In this document: positions 11,669 to 20,436 of the stretch, piece by piece
Numbering within the stretch: position 1 is the first letter of the stretch
Layout: every line of letters begins with the position of its first letter
Assembly (NCBI RefSeq): GCF_014137855.1
Contig: NZ_JACGWT010000001.1
Span: forward strand, 682,001-746,000
Reading direction: 5' to 3'
Length of the DNA: 64,000 nucleotides
DNA from: Microlunatus kandeliicorticis
GTDB lineage: Bacteria; Actinomycetota; Actinomycetes; Propionibacteriales; Propionibacteriaceae
Notes under the pieces: generated by a model
The model's input: only the letters and a program-made list of their open reading frames with translations
The model's database searches: none
What the model was told of the DNA's origin: nothing
Translations under genes and position numbers: made by a program

Positions 11669-12805
11669 TCAACCGAAGGCGGGCACCTCGACCTCGCGGC
11701 CCCCGGCGAGCGCGGAGGCGTGGGCACAGATGCCCGGGGCCGTCCAGGCGGCCGAGCGGACCGCGTCGATGGCCGGCAGACGTTGCTCGACGATGCTCGA
11801 GACGAACTCGTGGACCAGGAACGGGTGCGAGCCGCCGTGGTGGGCGCCGACGTCGACGGGCTCGGTCATCGCGCCGTGCCGGAACCGGGTCGGTCGGACG
11901 AACGGCCGCAGTGGCTCGGGCAACAGTTCCGGCCGGTCGGGCACCTCGAGGCTGGACGTCGTCACCTGGTTGCCGCGCCCACCGGCAGGCGGTCCGCTCA
12001 TGTCGAACACGGTCAGCGGGCCCTCGTTGTCGATCGGCCACTCGATGCCGCGCCGCTGGCCGTAGAGCGAGAAGCCCTCGACGTAGGCCCGCGCGGTCTG
12101 CGAGAACGCCATCGTGATGTCGGCGAGCACGTCGCTGTCGTGCAGCCGGAACAGCCCGACCTCGGCCGGGAACGGGTTGTCGAAGCCGCCGACCGCGCGG
12201 TCGGGGGTCAGCCGTCCCGCGCCGTGTGTGGTGACCGTCGCCACCGTGGTGTCGAGCAGCGCGAGCAGCGGCGACAGCGCGTGGGTTAGGTAGTGCATCG
12301 GCGGGTAGCCCTGCCAGTAGCGCGGGTACCCGTCGAGGTTCTGGACGTGGTAGCCGCGATAGAGGGTCAGCGCGCCGAGCTCGTCGGCCTCCTGCATCCG
12401 CCGCACCGCCAGGTACTCGCGGGCGTAGACCGTGGTCTCCATCATCATGTAGTTGCGGCCCGAAGTCCGCTGCGCCTCGATGATCATGGACAGGTCGTCC
12501 AGCGTGGTGGCCATCGGGACGGCACAGGCGACGTGCTTGCCGGCTCCGAGTGCGCGCACCACCATCGGTGCGTGCAGGAAGACCGGGGTCAGGACGTGCA
12601 CCGCGTCCACGTCCGGATCCTCGAGCGCCTGGTCGAGGTCGTCGTAGCCGTCCTCGATCGCGAAGCTCGCGGCCAGCCGTCGTCGCCGCTCGGAGTCGGT
12701 GTCGACCATGACCACTCGGGCCACGTCGGGGTGCGAGAGGTAGATCGGGACGAAGTCCGAGCCGAAACCCAGTCCGACGACGGCGATCGTCAGCCCGCGG
12801 CTCAC
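11669..12805 (-). CDS. Gfo/Idh/MocA family oxidoreductase
   Basis: This 378-residue protein is a predicted NAD(P)-dependent sugar or polyol dehydrogenase. The N-terminal Rossmann fold shows TIAVVGLGFGSDFVPIYL (a glycine-rich dinucleotide loop) followed by VVMVDTDSERR. DAVHVLTPVFLHAPMVVRAL and GKHVACAVPMATT correspond to the usual Gfo/Idh positions, although the canonical EKP motif is replaced by AVPMA, so the catalytic Lys is not in its normal place. The C-terminal beta-sheet domain carries YPPMHYLTHALSPLL, where the His residues could bind substrate. The start is GTG 12805, overlapping the end of the EthD gene (stop at 12802-12804). It is the last gene of the seven-gene minus-strand operon, which suggests a role in oxidising or epimerising the imported compound. 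Confidence 0.82.
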   Translation of the reverse strand: MSRGLTIAVVGLGFGSDFVPIYLSHPDVARVVMVDTDSERRRRLAASFAIEDGYDDLDQALEDPDVDAVHVLTPVFLHAPMVVRALGAGKHVACAVPMATTLDDLSMIIEAQRTSGRNYMMMETTVYAREYLAVRRMQEADELGALTLYRGYHVQNLDGYPRYWQGYPPMHYLTHALSPLLALLDTTVATVTTHGAGRLTPDRAVGGFDNPFPAEVGLFRLHDSDVLADITMAFSQTARAYVEGFSLYGQRRGIEWPIDNEGPLTVFDMSGPPAGGRGNQVTTSSLEVPDRPELLPEPLRPFVRPTRFRHGAMTEPVDVGAHHGGSHPFLVHEFVSSIVEQRLPAIDAVRSAAWTAPGICAHASALAGGREVEVPAFG

Positions 12806-13140
12806 GCGAGCGCCACCTCGACCTCGTCACCGGTCAGGAAGACCACCCGCGCCGTCACGAAGTTGTCCAGATCGGCCCGCGCCGCGCGACCCTCGGGAGA
12901 ATCGAGCATCGCGGTCATCGCCTCCCGGTCCACCGTGTAGAGCTCGGCCACCAGCGCCCAGTCGGTCCCCGCTCCCACCCCGTCCGCGGCCGCGTCCCCG
13001 GCGGCCTCGTCGAGCCAGCACAGGTTCCAGCCGGTCAGTCCGGGCATGCGGCGGGCGAGCGGCACGTGGGTGTCCTCGTAGTAGCGCCGGAACGCGGCGA
13101 GGTCGTCGGGTCGCTCGTAGAGGATCGTCATCCGGTGCAT
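12802..13140 (-). CDS. EthD-family small protein
   Basis: This 112-residue protein has the ferredoxin-like dimeric alpha/beta barrel pattern of EthD proteins: TILYERPDDLAAFRRYYED (residues 4-22), then HVPLARRMPGLTG, and a C-terminal half with VAELYTVDREAMTAMLDS and VTARVVFLTGDEVEV. EthD-like proteins accompany degradation pathways as accessory or small isomerase-like proteins; the exact role here is open. The start is ATG 13140, and the upstream gene ends at the same point (ATGA overlap). The start of the downstream oxidoreductase overlaps its stop, so coupling is tight on both sides. Confidence 0.8.
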   Translation of the reverse strand: MHRMTILYERPDDLAAFRRYYEDTHVPLARRMPGLTGWNLCWLDEAAGDAAADGVGAGTDWALVAELYTVDREAMTAMLDSPEGRAARADLDNFVTARVVFLTGDEVEVALA

Positions 13141-13982
13141 CAGAGCGTGATCCTGGTGTACCGGCTCATGTGCTCGACCATCGCGACCTCGGTGGGCAGT
13201 CGCTCCATGCTCGACGCGCCGAGGAAGCCCTGCACCTCGGGAACCGCGCCGATCACCTCGGCAGCCTCCTCCGGTCCGGCGATGGGCCCGCCGTGGCAGA
13301 CCACCAGCACGTCGGGGTTCTTCTCGCGGGCGGCCCGGGCCAGCTCGCCGACCTTCACCTTGCTCTCCTCGAGTCCGAGCGCGGTCTGCGCGCCGATCAT
13401 CCCCGACGTGGTCAAGCCCATGTGCGGGACGACGATGTCGGCCCCGGCGGCGGCCATCGCGGCCGCCTCGTCCGGGTTCGCGACGTAGGTGCAGGTCAGC
13501 AGGTCCAGCTCGCGGGCCTGGGCGATCATGTCGACCTCGCGGTCGAAGCCGAGCCCGGTCTCCTCGAGGTTGGCCCGGATGATCCCGTCGAACAGGCAGA
13601 CCGTCGGGTAGTTCTGGACGCCGGAGAAACCCGCGTCCTTGACCTCGCGGAGGAACCGGTGCATCAGCCGGAACGGGTCCGACCCGCAGACGCCGGCCAC
13701 CACCGGGATCCGGTCGACCACCGGGAGCACCTCGCCGGCCATCTCCATCACGATCGCGTTGGCGTCGCCGTAGGGCATCAGCCCGGCCATCGACGACCGC
13801 CCGGCCATCCGGTAGCGCCCGGAGTTGTAGATGACGATGAAGTCCAGACCGGCGGCCTCGGCGCACTTGGCCGAGAGCCCGGTGCCGGCGCCGCCGCCGA
13901 TGATCGGGTGGCCGGCGGCGACCTTCTCCCTCAGCCGGGTGAGGATCTCGGTGCGGGTGGGCGGCGCGGGTCGTGTGGGCAT
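13140..13982 (-). CDS. PEP-hydrolase-like TIM-barrel protein
   Basis: This 280-residue protein matches the phosphoenolpyruvate hydrolase-like (PEP_hydrolase, PF09370-type) TIM-barrel family. Visible barrel strands are [93 protein letters not shown], and [16 protein letters not shown]. In plants the virus-resistance protein Tm-1 carries this domain fused to a UPF0261 domain. Here the UPF0261 gene lies directly upstream with 7 bases between, which strongly suggests the two proteins work as one complex. The true substrate of the bacterial enzymes is not known to me. The start is ATG 13982; the stop overlaps the EthD start. Confidence 0.85.
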   Translation of the reverse strand: MPTRPAPPTRTEILTRLREKVAAGHPIIGGGAGTGLSAKCAEAAGLDFIVIYNSGRYRMAGRSSMAGLMPYGDANAIVMEMAGEVLPVVDRIPVVAGVCGSDPFRLMHRFLREVKDAGFSGVQNYPTVCLFDGIIRANLEETGLGFDREVDMIAQARELDLLTCTYVANPDEAAAMAAAGADIVVPHMGLTTSGMIGAQTALGLEESKVKVGELARAAREKNPDVLVVCHGGPIAGPEEAAEVIGAVPEVQGFLGASSMERLPTEVAMVEHMSRYTRITL

Positions 13983-13989
13983 GCTCGGG

Positions 13990-15261
13990 TCACCTCTCGG
14001 AGAGTGCGGTCGGTCGGGACGGCGGGACGTGGGTCCGGCCGGTCAGGCGGTCGAGGGTGGCGATGGCCTCGGCGGCGAACTCGGGGTCGTTGACGGCCAG
14101 ATCGAGGACGTGCAGCGGGATCCGGGGCGCCAGGTCGCGCTCGAGGGCCGCGATCAGCGCGCGGTCGGCATCGGGATCGTGGAAGGGCTCGCCCCGGACG
14201 GCGATCGCGGAGAACCCTCGGGCCGGCACCAGCACCTCGACCGGTCCGGTGGACGCGTTGAGCCGGGTGGCGATCACGGCGCCGATGCGCGCGTTCTCCT
14301 CCGGACTGGTGCGCACCAGGGTGATCACCGGGTTGTGCTGGTGCAGGCGACGTCCGGCGAAGCGGGCCGGGACGGTGTCCCGCGGTCCGAAGTTGATCAT
14401 GTCGAGAGCGCCCGCGCTGACCAGCTGGGGGAGCCCGCGCCGACCGGCGGCGGTCATCCGGTCCGGCCCGGCGGTGCAGATCCCGCCGAGCTCGGCGTCG
14501 ACCAGCTCGGTGGGCGTGAGGTCGGCCACCGCGTCGAAGACGCCGTCGCCGATCATCGCCTCCATCGCGCGCCCACCGGTGCCGGTGCAGTGGAACACGT
14601 GCAGCTCGCCGCCACCGGCGACCACGTGCTGCTGGACGGCGGTGACCAGCGGCGTGGTCAGCCCCACCATCGTCGCGGCGATCCGGGCGCCTGCGGGCGG
14701 CGGCGGCACCGGTGCCCCGGCGAGCATCCCGGCCACCGCGTCGGCGGCCCGGGCGAGCACCGGCGCGCTGACCGAGTTCAGGCCGGCCAGGTCGACCACC
14801 GGCGCGAACATGATCAGATCGCTGGTGCCGACGTAGGGCCGGGTGTCCCCGGCCACCATGGTGGAGACCAGCACCTTGGGCACCCCGAACGGCAACGCCG
14901 GGGCGATCCGGCTCATCACGAAGCCGGCGTTCGAGCCGCCGAGCACGACCACTGCGGACACCTCTCCGGCGACCTGCCGCTCGGCGACCAGCCGGGCCGC
15001 GCCGGTGGCCATCGCCTCCATCGCCGCGTTCCGGTCGTGGCGGTCGACCAGGCCGTCCAGCGCGACCCCGCCGGCGGCCGCGACCCGGTCGCGCGAGAGG
15101 TCGGCCTCGAGCCGGGGTGACCCGAGCACGCCGACGTCGACCACCAGGGTGGCGAGCTCGGAGGCCCGCAGCCGGTCGCGGACGAACCGGTACTCCTCGG
15201 CCTTGGTGTCGAGGGCGCCGACCAGCGCGACCGTCGGTCGGCCGGGATCCGTCCCAGTCAC
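13990..15261 (-). CDS. Tm-1-like ATP-binding (UPF0261) protein
   Basis: This 423-residue protein matches the UPF0261 / Tm-1-like N-terminal domain family. It starts with [20 protein letters not shown] and [10 protein letters not shown]. Middle blocks include [40 protein letters not shown] and [16 protein letters not shown]-like sequence ([19 protein letters not shown]). The later part has [33 protein letters not shown] and [18 protein letters not shown]. The family binds ATP in the plant Tm-1 protein; the bacterial reaction is not established. GTG 15261 overlaps the stop of the upstream permease gene (GTGA). It is paired with the PEP-hydrolase-like gene, which equals the two halves of plant Tm-1. 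Confidence 0.9.
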   Translation of the reverse strand: MTGTDPGRPTVALVGALDTKAEEYRFVRDRLRASELATLVVDVGVLGSPRLEADLSRDRVAAAGGVALDGLVDRHDRNAAMEAMATGAARLVAERQVAGEVSAVVVLGGSNAGFVMSRIAPALPFGVPKVLVSTMVAGDTRPYVGTSDLIMFAPVVDLAGLNSVSAPVLARAADAVAGMLAGAPVPPPPAGARIAATMVGLTTPLVTAVQQHVVAGGGELHVFHCTGTGGRAMEAMIGDGVFDAVADLTPTELVDAELGGICTAGPDRMTAAGRRGLPQLVSAGALDMINFGPRDTVPARFAGRRLHQHNPVITLVRTSPEENARIGAVIATRLNASTGPVEVLVPARGFSAIAVRGEPFHDPDADRALIAALERDLAPRIPLHVLDLAVNDPEFAAEAIATLDRLTGRTHVPPSRPTALSER

Positions 15262-16085
15262 TTCACCGCGCCGAGCGAGAGGCCGTTGACCAGCCGCTTC
15301 TGCGACACGATGAACACGATCAGCAGCGGCAGCGAGGTCAGCACGGCGAGGGCCATCAGGCTGTTCCAGTTCGCGGCGTAGGTGGTGTTCTGGCTGGCCA
15401 GCAGGCCGCTGACCGGCAGCACCGTGCCCTGGGGCAGGAAGTTGATCGCGTAGACGAACTCGCCCCAGGAGGAGATGAAGATGACGCTGATCACGGTGAA
15501 GATGCCGTTGCTCATCATCGGCACGGTGATCGAGCGGAAGGAACGCCAGCGGTTGGCGCCGTCGATCTGCGCAGCCTCGTAGAGGGCGGGCGGGATGGCC
15601 ATGGCGAACGGCCGGAGCAGCATGATCGCGAACGGCAGCAGCAGGGTGATGTCGGCCAGGATCAGCCCGCCGAGGCTGCCGAGGATGTGCCAGCTGGCCA
15701 GCACGCTGTAGAGCGGGATGACCGTCATCGGCTGCGGGATCATCTGCAGCACCAGCAGCACGGCCAGGAACACCGAGATGTAGCGGGTGACGCCGGCGCT
15801 GAGCCGTCGGGAGATGGCGAAGCTGGCCGGCACCGCCAGCAGCACGACCGCCGCGGTGACGAAGACGGCGATCTGCACCGAGGTGAGGATCGCGCCCAGG
15901 CTGGAGCCGATGACCTCGCGGTAGGTCGAGAGCGTCGGGGTGAAGATCACGCTGTTCGGCGCCTGGAGCACCTGGATCTCGCTCTTGAACGAGGTCAGCA
16001 CGATCCAGACCAGCGGCAGCAGGAAGAGCAGCCCGAGCAGCACCTTGACCACGGTGAACAGCGCCCGGATGCGCGCGGTGGTCAC
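15258..16085 (-). CDS. carbohydrate ABC transporter permease, MalG type
   Basis: This 275-residue inner-membrane permease has about six membrane segments, the first being VVKVLLGLLFLLPLVWIVLTS. The cytoplasmic EAA loop that contacts the ATPase is visible as LYEAAQIDGANRWRSFRSI. The C-terminus ends in [11 protein letters not shown], typical of CUT1 sugar permeases where the motif GLTAGAVKG is common. It pairs with the permease encoded at 16105-17034 and the binding protein at 17031-18338. GTG 16085 is the start, 19 bases after the partner gene. There is no ATPase gene in the operon, so the transporter probably uses a shared MsmK/MsiK-type ATPase encoded elsewhere, as is common in actinobacteria. 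Confidence 0.93.
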   Translation of the reverse strand: MTTARIRALFTVVKVLLGLLFLLPLVWIVLTSFKSEIQVLQAPNSVIFTPTLSTYREVIGSSLGAILTSVQIAVFVTAAVVLLAVPASFAISRRLSAGVTRYISVFLAVLLVLQMIPQPMTVIPLYSVLASWHILGSLGGLILADITLLLPFAIMLLRPFAMAIPPALYEAAQIDGANRWRSFRSITVPMMSNGIFTVISVIFISSWGEFVYAINFLPQGTVLPVSGLLASQNTTYAANWNSLMALAVLTSLPLLIVFIVSQKRLVNGLSLGAVK

Positions 16086-16104
16086 GCCGGTCCTCCCTGG
16101 GTGC

Positions 16105-17034
16105 TCACTCCTGGTCCTCGCGGTTGATGCTGCGGACGTAGGGCACGGCGAAGACCGCCACCACGACCATCGAGAGCACCGCGACGGTCGCGCCGCTGCT
16201 CATCTCGAACTGGTTGAACGCGGCGTAGTAGGACAGCACCGGCAGGGTGTTGGTCGCCGTGCCGGGCCCGCCCTGGGTGAGGACGTAGAAGAAGTCGAAG
16301 CTCTTGAAGGAGTAGATCACCGTCAGGATGGCCAGGATCCACAGCGTCGGGCGGAGCAGCGGCAGCACGATCGCCACCTGGGTGCGCCAGTAGCCGGCCC
16401 CGTCGATCGCCGCCGCCTCGACCACGTCGCGGTTGATGGCGAGCATCCCGCCGCGCAGGATCAGCGTCGAGAACGGCAGCGACGCCCAGGCGGTGACCGC
16501 CGAGACGGTCCACAACGCGGCGGTCGGTGAACTCAGCCAGGGGACCGCCGGGATGCCGATCACCCCGAGCACCGCGTTCACCGCACCGTTGTCGTTGAGC
16601 ACGAACTTCCAGACGCTGCCGCTGACCAGCGGCGGGAGCGCCCAGACGAAGACCATGATCCCCAGCACGAGGTTGGTCAGCCGGCCGGGCTCGGACAGCA
16701 CCGCTCCGGCGAGGAAACCGAGCACCAGGTTCGAGACCAGCAGCACCGCGCTCAGCGCCAGGGTCCGCAGTGCGGCCGCCCAGGTGGCCGGGTCGCCGAC
16801 CGCCGCGGCGAAGTTCGCCAGCCCGACGAAGTTCCAGTGCCCGATGATGTTGGTGGGCCCGACGTCGCTGACCGACATCCGGAACAGCACCACCATCGGG
16901 TAGAGCGCCATCGCGAGCAGCACCAGCGAAGCCGGGACGCTGTACCCGAGCACCCGGGCCGACCGGTCGCGCCGCCGCCGGCCGACCGGGGCGACCCGGC
17001 CGGCCGCGGGCCGGGTGGTGACGGTGAGGGTCAT
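16105..17034 (-). CDS. carbohydrate ABC transporter permease, MalF/UgpA type
   Basis: This 309-residue permease has a cytoplasmic Arg-rich N-terminus (GRRRRDRSARVLGY) followed by six membrane segments, the first being VPASLVLLAMALYPMVVLF. The EAA motif reads VVEAAAIDGAGYWRTQVAIVLP. FYVLTQGGPGTATNTLPVLSYY is the conserved block just after the EAA loop in CUT1 permeases. ATG 17034 overlaps the stop of the binding-protein gene (ATGA). With its MalG-type partner it forms the membrane channel of a sugar-type importer. Confidence 0.93.
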   Translation of the reverse strand: MTLTVTTRPAAGRVAPVGRRRRDRSARVLGYSVPASLVLLAMALYPMVVLFRMSVSDVGPTNIIGHWNFVGLANFAAAVGDPATWAAALRTLALSAVLLVSNLVLGFLAGAVLSEPGRLTNLVLGIMVFVWALPPLVSGSVWKFVLNDNGAVNAVLGVIGIPAVPWLSSPTAALWTVSAVTAWASLPFSTLILRGGMLAINRDVVEAAAIDGAGYWRTQVAIVLPLLRPTLWILAILTVIYSFKSFDFFYVLTQGGPGTATNTLPVLSYYAAFNQFEMSSGATVAVLSMVVVAVFAVPYVRSINREDQE

Positions 17035-18338
17035 GCGCAGCCCCCGCCGCCCTTCTGCTTCGCCGCGTCGATGGTGCTGATTGCCTTGCTGGTGGCGGCT
17101 TCGGCGGTGGTCTGCCCGGAGATCACGCCGCTGACCGCGACGCCCAGAGCCTGCTGCATCGCCGCGGTCTGGCTGTTCTTGGGCCAGGCGGCGGTGTCCT
17201 GCGCGGCCTTGACGAACGGGGCGGCGTTCGGGTCCTTGTTCAGCGTGTCGGAGTCGGCGGCTTGCGACTCGACCGGGATCGACCCCGCCTCGGTGTAGAT
17301 CGACTCACCGGCCTCCGGGGTCAGGATGGCCTCGGTGAGGAACTTCCAGGCCGCGTCCTTGTTCTTGCTCTTGGCGCCGATGCCGTAACCCTCGCCGCCG
17401 GGGAACACCTGGCTCTTGCCGCCGGCCGGCGCCGGGAACTGGGTGGTGCCGTAGGCGAAGTTCGCCTTCTTCACGTTGCCGAGCTGCCAGTTGCCGTTGA
17501 GCCCGAAGGCGTACTTGCCGGTCATGAACTGCTGCCAGGAGGCGTTCTGGTCCCAGGTGGCCGCCGCCCGCGGCAGCGCGTCGTCGGACCGCCAGGCCGC
17601 GACGCGCTGAAACGCGGCCGAGAGCGCCGCCTGGTTGGCGTCGAGGTTGCAGTAGTTCACGCCCAGCCCGAGGAACTGCGGGGCGAACAGCCAGGCACCC
17701 TCGACGCTCGGTGCGCCGGAGAGCGCCACGCCCGAGTACTTGCCCGCGGCCCTGATCTTGGTCATCGCCGCGGTCATCTCGTCGAGCGTGGTGGGCGGCT
17801 GGATGCCGTACTGCTGGAGGATGTCCTTGTTGTAGTACATCCCGAGCAGGTTGGTGTACGGCAGCAGGTTGTAGACCTTGCCGTCGGTGGTCCAGGTGGT
17901 GTTCTCCGGGAAGTTCTTCTTGCCGGAGTAGGCGTCCCAGTACGGCGTCAGGTCGGCCATCACGCCGCCGGCCTGCAGGGTGGGGTAGTCGACCACGATG
18001 TTGTTGATGAACAGGTCCGGGGTGGTGCCGGTGGCCACCGAGGCGAGCAACTTCTGGTCGAACTGCTGACCGGTGGCCTGCACCAGGTTGACCTTGATGG
18101 TCGGGTTCTTCGCCTCGAAGTCCTTCACCCGCCCCTGCAGCCAGGTCAGCTGGGTGCCCTGGTAGTACTCCCAGAAGGTCAGCGTGGTGGTGCCGGTCCC
18201 CGAGCCACCGCCCGAACTGCTCCCGGAGTCGGTCTTGATCGCGCAACCGGTGCCGGCCAGCAACAGCGCGCCGAGCGCCGCCCCGACCTTCACGGCGCCG
18301 CTTCTCAGCGACGGCCTGCGCGGATGACGCAACGACAT
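17031..18338 (-). CDS. extracellular solute-binding lipoprotein (sugar type)
   Basis: This 435-residue binding protein has an Arg-rich start, a hydrophobic signal segment (KVGAALGALLLAGTGC), and a lipobox LAGTGC that would place a lipidated Cys at about residue 31. A Ser/Gly linker (SGSSSGGGSGTGTTT) leads into TLTFWEYYQGTQLTWL, the typical opening of family 1 sugar-binding proteins. Later blocks such as GKVYNLLPYTNLLGMYYNKD and FPGGEGYGIGAKSKNKDAAWKFL fit the family. The start chosen is ATG 18338, preceded by AGGGGG; a longer frame to 18422 lacks a signal peptide at its N-terminus. It is the first gene of a seven-gene operon. The ligand is not known; the downstream Tm-1-like and Gfo/Idh genes suggest a sugar or sugar acid. 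Confidence 0.93.
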   Translation of the reverse strand: MSLRHPRRPSLRSGAVKVGAALGALLLAGTGCAIKTDSGSSSGGGSGTGTTTLTFWEYYQGTQLTWLQGRVKDFEAKNPTIKVNLVQATGQQFDQKLLASVATGTTPDLFINNIVVDYPTLQAGGVMADLTPYWDAYSGKKNFPENTTWTTDGKVYNLLPYTNLLGMYYNKDILQQYGIQPPTTLDEMTAAMTKIRAAGKYSGVALSGAPSVEGAWLFAPQFLGLGVNYCNLDANQAALSAAFQRVAAWRSDDALPRAAATWDQNASWQQFMTGKYAFGLNGNWQLGNVKKANFAYGTTQFPAPAGGKSQVFPGGEGYGIGAKSKNKDAAWKFLTEAILTPEAGESIYTEAGSIPVESQAADSDTLNKDPNAAPFVKAAQDTAAWPKNSQTAAMQQALGVAVSGVISGQTTAEAATSKAISTIDAAKQKGGGGCA

Positions 18339-18430
18339 CGTGCCCCCTTGCACTCGCGGCCCGGTGCGGCCGCTCCCGACCGCCCTGCGCTCGACCGTAG
18401 GAACCAAATGCATGATCGTCAACCCCTATT

Positions 18431-18458
18431 CGTCGAAAATCGGCAATATTGTTCGACG
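18431..18458. promoter_or_regulatory. Candidate operator between ROK regulator and ABC operon
   Basis: CGTCGAA (18431-18437) and TTCGACG (18452-18458) form a perfect inverted repeat with a 14-bp AT-rich spacer that includes AATCGGCAATATT. It lies midway between the divergent binding-protein gene (start 18338) and the ROK gene (start 18505). It is the most AT-rich stretch of the junction, as expected for promoters. Assignment to the ROK protein is inference. Confidence 0.45.
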
Positions 18459-18504
18459 GCCCGGCGCACTAGGGTGTGCCCGGCAGCACGGAGAGGGAGG
18501 TCGG

Positions 18505-19761
18505 ATGGTGCGGACCGTCGAGATGGCCGCAGCGCCCACGCCTGCCCGGAACGGTTCGGGGCCGACCGCGGCGCAGGTGGACGGCGCCGGGCATCTGCTC
18601 GCGCTGGTGCGCGCGGGGCGAGCCACCACGACCTCCGAGCTGGCTGCCGCCACCCAGCTGGCCCGCTCGACCGTCCAGCAGCGGCTGGACTTCCTCTGCG
18701 AGGCCGGGCTGCTCGAGGTGGCCGCCCAGCTCACTGGGCAGCGCGGGCGTCCGGCGGGGCGGTACGTCTTCCGTCCGCGTGCCGGCCACGTGCTGTCGGC
18801 TCACCTCGGTCTGACCGGGTGCCGCACCGCGCTCTCCGATCTCGACGGCGTCGTGCTGGCCGACCGTCTCGACCCGGTCGATCTCGGCGAGGGCCCCGAG
18901 GGACTGGTCCGGGTCGTCGAGCACGGCTTCTCCGCGCTGCTCCGACGCGCTCGGGTGCGTCTCGGCTCGGTGGTCGGGATCGGGGTCGGCGTGCCCAGCG
19001 AGCTCGAGCTCCGTGGCTTCGCCCGGTCGCTCGGTACCGCCTCCACCGGGTGGGACCGCGACCGGCTCGAAACGGCGCTGCGTGGACGCTACCGCGTGCC
19101 GGTGCTGCTCGACCTCGACGTCAACCTGCTCGCCCTGGCCGAGCACCGGACGTCCTGGCCGGAGAGCGAGGTGATGGTGTGCGCCAAGCTCGGCACGCTG
19201 ATCGACGCCGCACTGGTCGTCCGTGGCGTCCCGGTCCGCGGGGTGAGCGGGCTGGCCGGCGAGCTCGGCCACATCCGGGTGGCCGGCTCGGAGGTGCCGT
19301 GCACCTGCGGGAGCACCGGTTGCCTCAACGCGGTGGCCAGCGGCCAGGCCCTGGTCCGGCGGCTGCAGCAGTCCGGGTTCGCGCTGGACCACGTCCGTGA
19401 CGTGCTCCGGCTCGCCGAGGACGGTGTGCCCGAGGCGGTCCAGGCCCTCCGCGAGTCGGGTCGCGCCGTCGGCGAGGCGCTCTCCTCGGTGGTCAACCTG
19501 CTCAACCCGGGCGCGATCGCCGTCTGGGGTTACCTGGCCGACTCCGAGCCGCTGCTGGCCGGGATCCGCGAGTCGGTCTACCGGCTGGCGCTGCCCGGGT
19601 CGAGCGAGCAGCTCGAGGTGGTGACCACCGCGCTCGGCGACCAGGCCGGCGTCCGCGGGGCGGCGATGCACGTGGTCGACCGGGTCCTCGCCCCGACCTC
19701 GGTGGACCGGATGCTCGTCACCGGCGACTGGTCCACCGACCTCGATCTCACCGAGCGCTGA
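18505..19761 (+). CDS. ROK family transcriptional regulator
   Basis: This 418-residue protein has an N-terminal winged helix-turn-helix (residues 28-75: LLALVRAGRATTTSELAAAT, then ARSTVQQRLDFLCEAGLLEV) and a ROK sugar-kinase-like domain. The domain includes the phosphate-binding type loop, VVGIGVGVPSELE, VPVLLDLDVNLLALAEH, the GELGH motif and the zinc site CTCGSTGCLNAVASG at about residues 266-280. The GELGH Glu-x-x-His pattern binds sugar in ROK repressors. ATG 18505 follows GAGGGAGG; a longer upstream frame has no such site. Divergent placement makes it the likely repressor of the ABC/Tm-1-like operon, with the imported sugar or a product as inducer. Confidence 0.92.
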   Translation: MVRTVEMAAAPTPARNGSGPTAAQVDGAGHLLALVRAGRATTTSELAAATQLARSTVQQRLDFLCEAGLLEVAAQLTGQRGRPAGRYVFRPRAGHVLSAHLGLTGCRTALSDLDGVVLADRLDPVDLGEGPEGLVRVVEHGFSALLRRARVRLGSVVGIGVGVPSELELRGFARSLGTASTGWDRDRLETALRGRYRVPVLLDLDVNLLALAEHRTSWPESEVMVCAKLGTLIDAALVVRGVPVRGVSGLAGELGHIRVAGSEVPCTCGSTGCLNAVASGQALVRRLQQSGFALDHVRDVLRLAEDGVPEAVQALRESGRAVGEALSSVVNLLNPGAIAVWGYLADSEPLLAGIRESVYRLALPGSSEQLEVVTTALGDQAGVRGAAMHVVDRVLAPTSVDRMLVTGDWSTDLDLTER

Positions 19762-19795
19762 GCCGACAGCGGGCAGCCAGCGCCCGGCGAACGGG

Positions 19796-20329
19796 TCAGA
19801 CCGCCGTGCTCGGGTCGACACGGTGGTAGCCCCGGTCCTGGTAGAGCAGCGGCGACGCCTCCGGCCGGACGACCCCGTCGAGCGCGGTCAGCACGACCAG
19901 CAGGCTCCCGCCGACCGGGACGCGGTCCTCGATCCGGGCCCGGATCCAGCCGCCGACGCCGTCGAGCACCGGCTCGCCGGTCGGCAGCCGGTGCCAGGCG
20001 GTGTCGCGGAAGCGGTCGATACCGCTGGTCGCGAACCGCGCCGAGACGTCGGCCTGGTCGGCGCCGAGGAAGTTCACCACCACCGTGGCCGCCGCGTCGA
20101 GTGCGGGGCGGCTCGAGGACCGCGCGGCGACGGAGAAGGCGAGCATCGGCGGTGCCGCCGAGACGGAGATCACCGAGGTCGCCGTGAACCCCACGACCTC
20201 CTCGCCGGCGACGGTGGTGATCACCGCGACGCCGGCCGGGTGCCGGCGGAAGGCGGCCCGGAAGGTGACGTCGTCGAGCACCGGGTCCGTGGCGCCGCTG
20301 CTGGCGGGCACGCGGTCGGGAACGGTCAT
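19796..20329 (-). CDS. flavin reductase family protein
   Basis: This 177-residue protein is an NAD(P)H:flavin oxidoreductase-like small component of two-component monooxygenases. Family blocks are FRAAFRRHPAGVAVITTVAG, GFTATSVISVSAAPPMLAFSV, ATVVVNFLGADQADVSARFA and a C-terminal LLYQDRGYHRVD. It would supply reduced FMN to the monooxygenase encoded at 21215. The start ATG 20329 follows GGAG; the frame extends upstream to 20419 through the operator region, so that longer version is unlikely. It diverges from the TetR gene across a palindromic operator. Confidence 0.88.
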   Translation of the reverse strand: MTVPDRVPASSGATDPVLDDVTFRAAFRRHPAGVAVITTVAGEEVVGFTATSVISVSAAPPMLAFSVAARSSSRPALDAAATVVVNFLGADQADVSARFATSGIDRFRDTAWHRLPTGEPVLDGVGGWIRARIEDRVPVGGSLLVVLTALDGVVRPEASPLLYQDRGYHRVDPSTAV

Positions 20330-20388
20330 CGGACTCCGTCCGGGGATGGCGGTCCGGGGGTCGTCCGGGTCGGGCGACCAACGGTGGT

Positions 20389-20406
20389 CTGTACTGCACG
20401 GTACAG
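20389..20406. promoter_or_regulatory. TetR operator, site 1
   Basis: CTGTACTGCACGGTACAG is a perfect 6+6+6 inverted repeat. It lies 60 bases before the flavin reductase start and 31 bases before the TetR start. A near-identical site occurs at 21146-21163. Two copies flanking the TetR gene make autoregulation by this TetR very likely. Confidence 0.8.
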
Positions 20407-20436
20407 TTCGCGGCGTCATGACACTCCTGCGGACGG

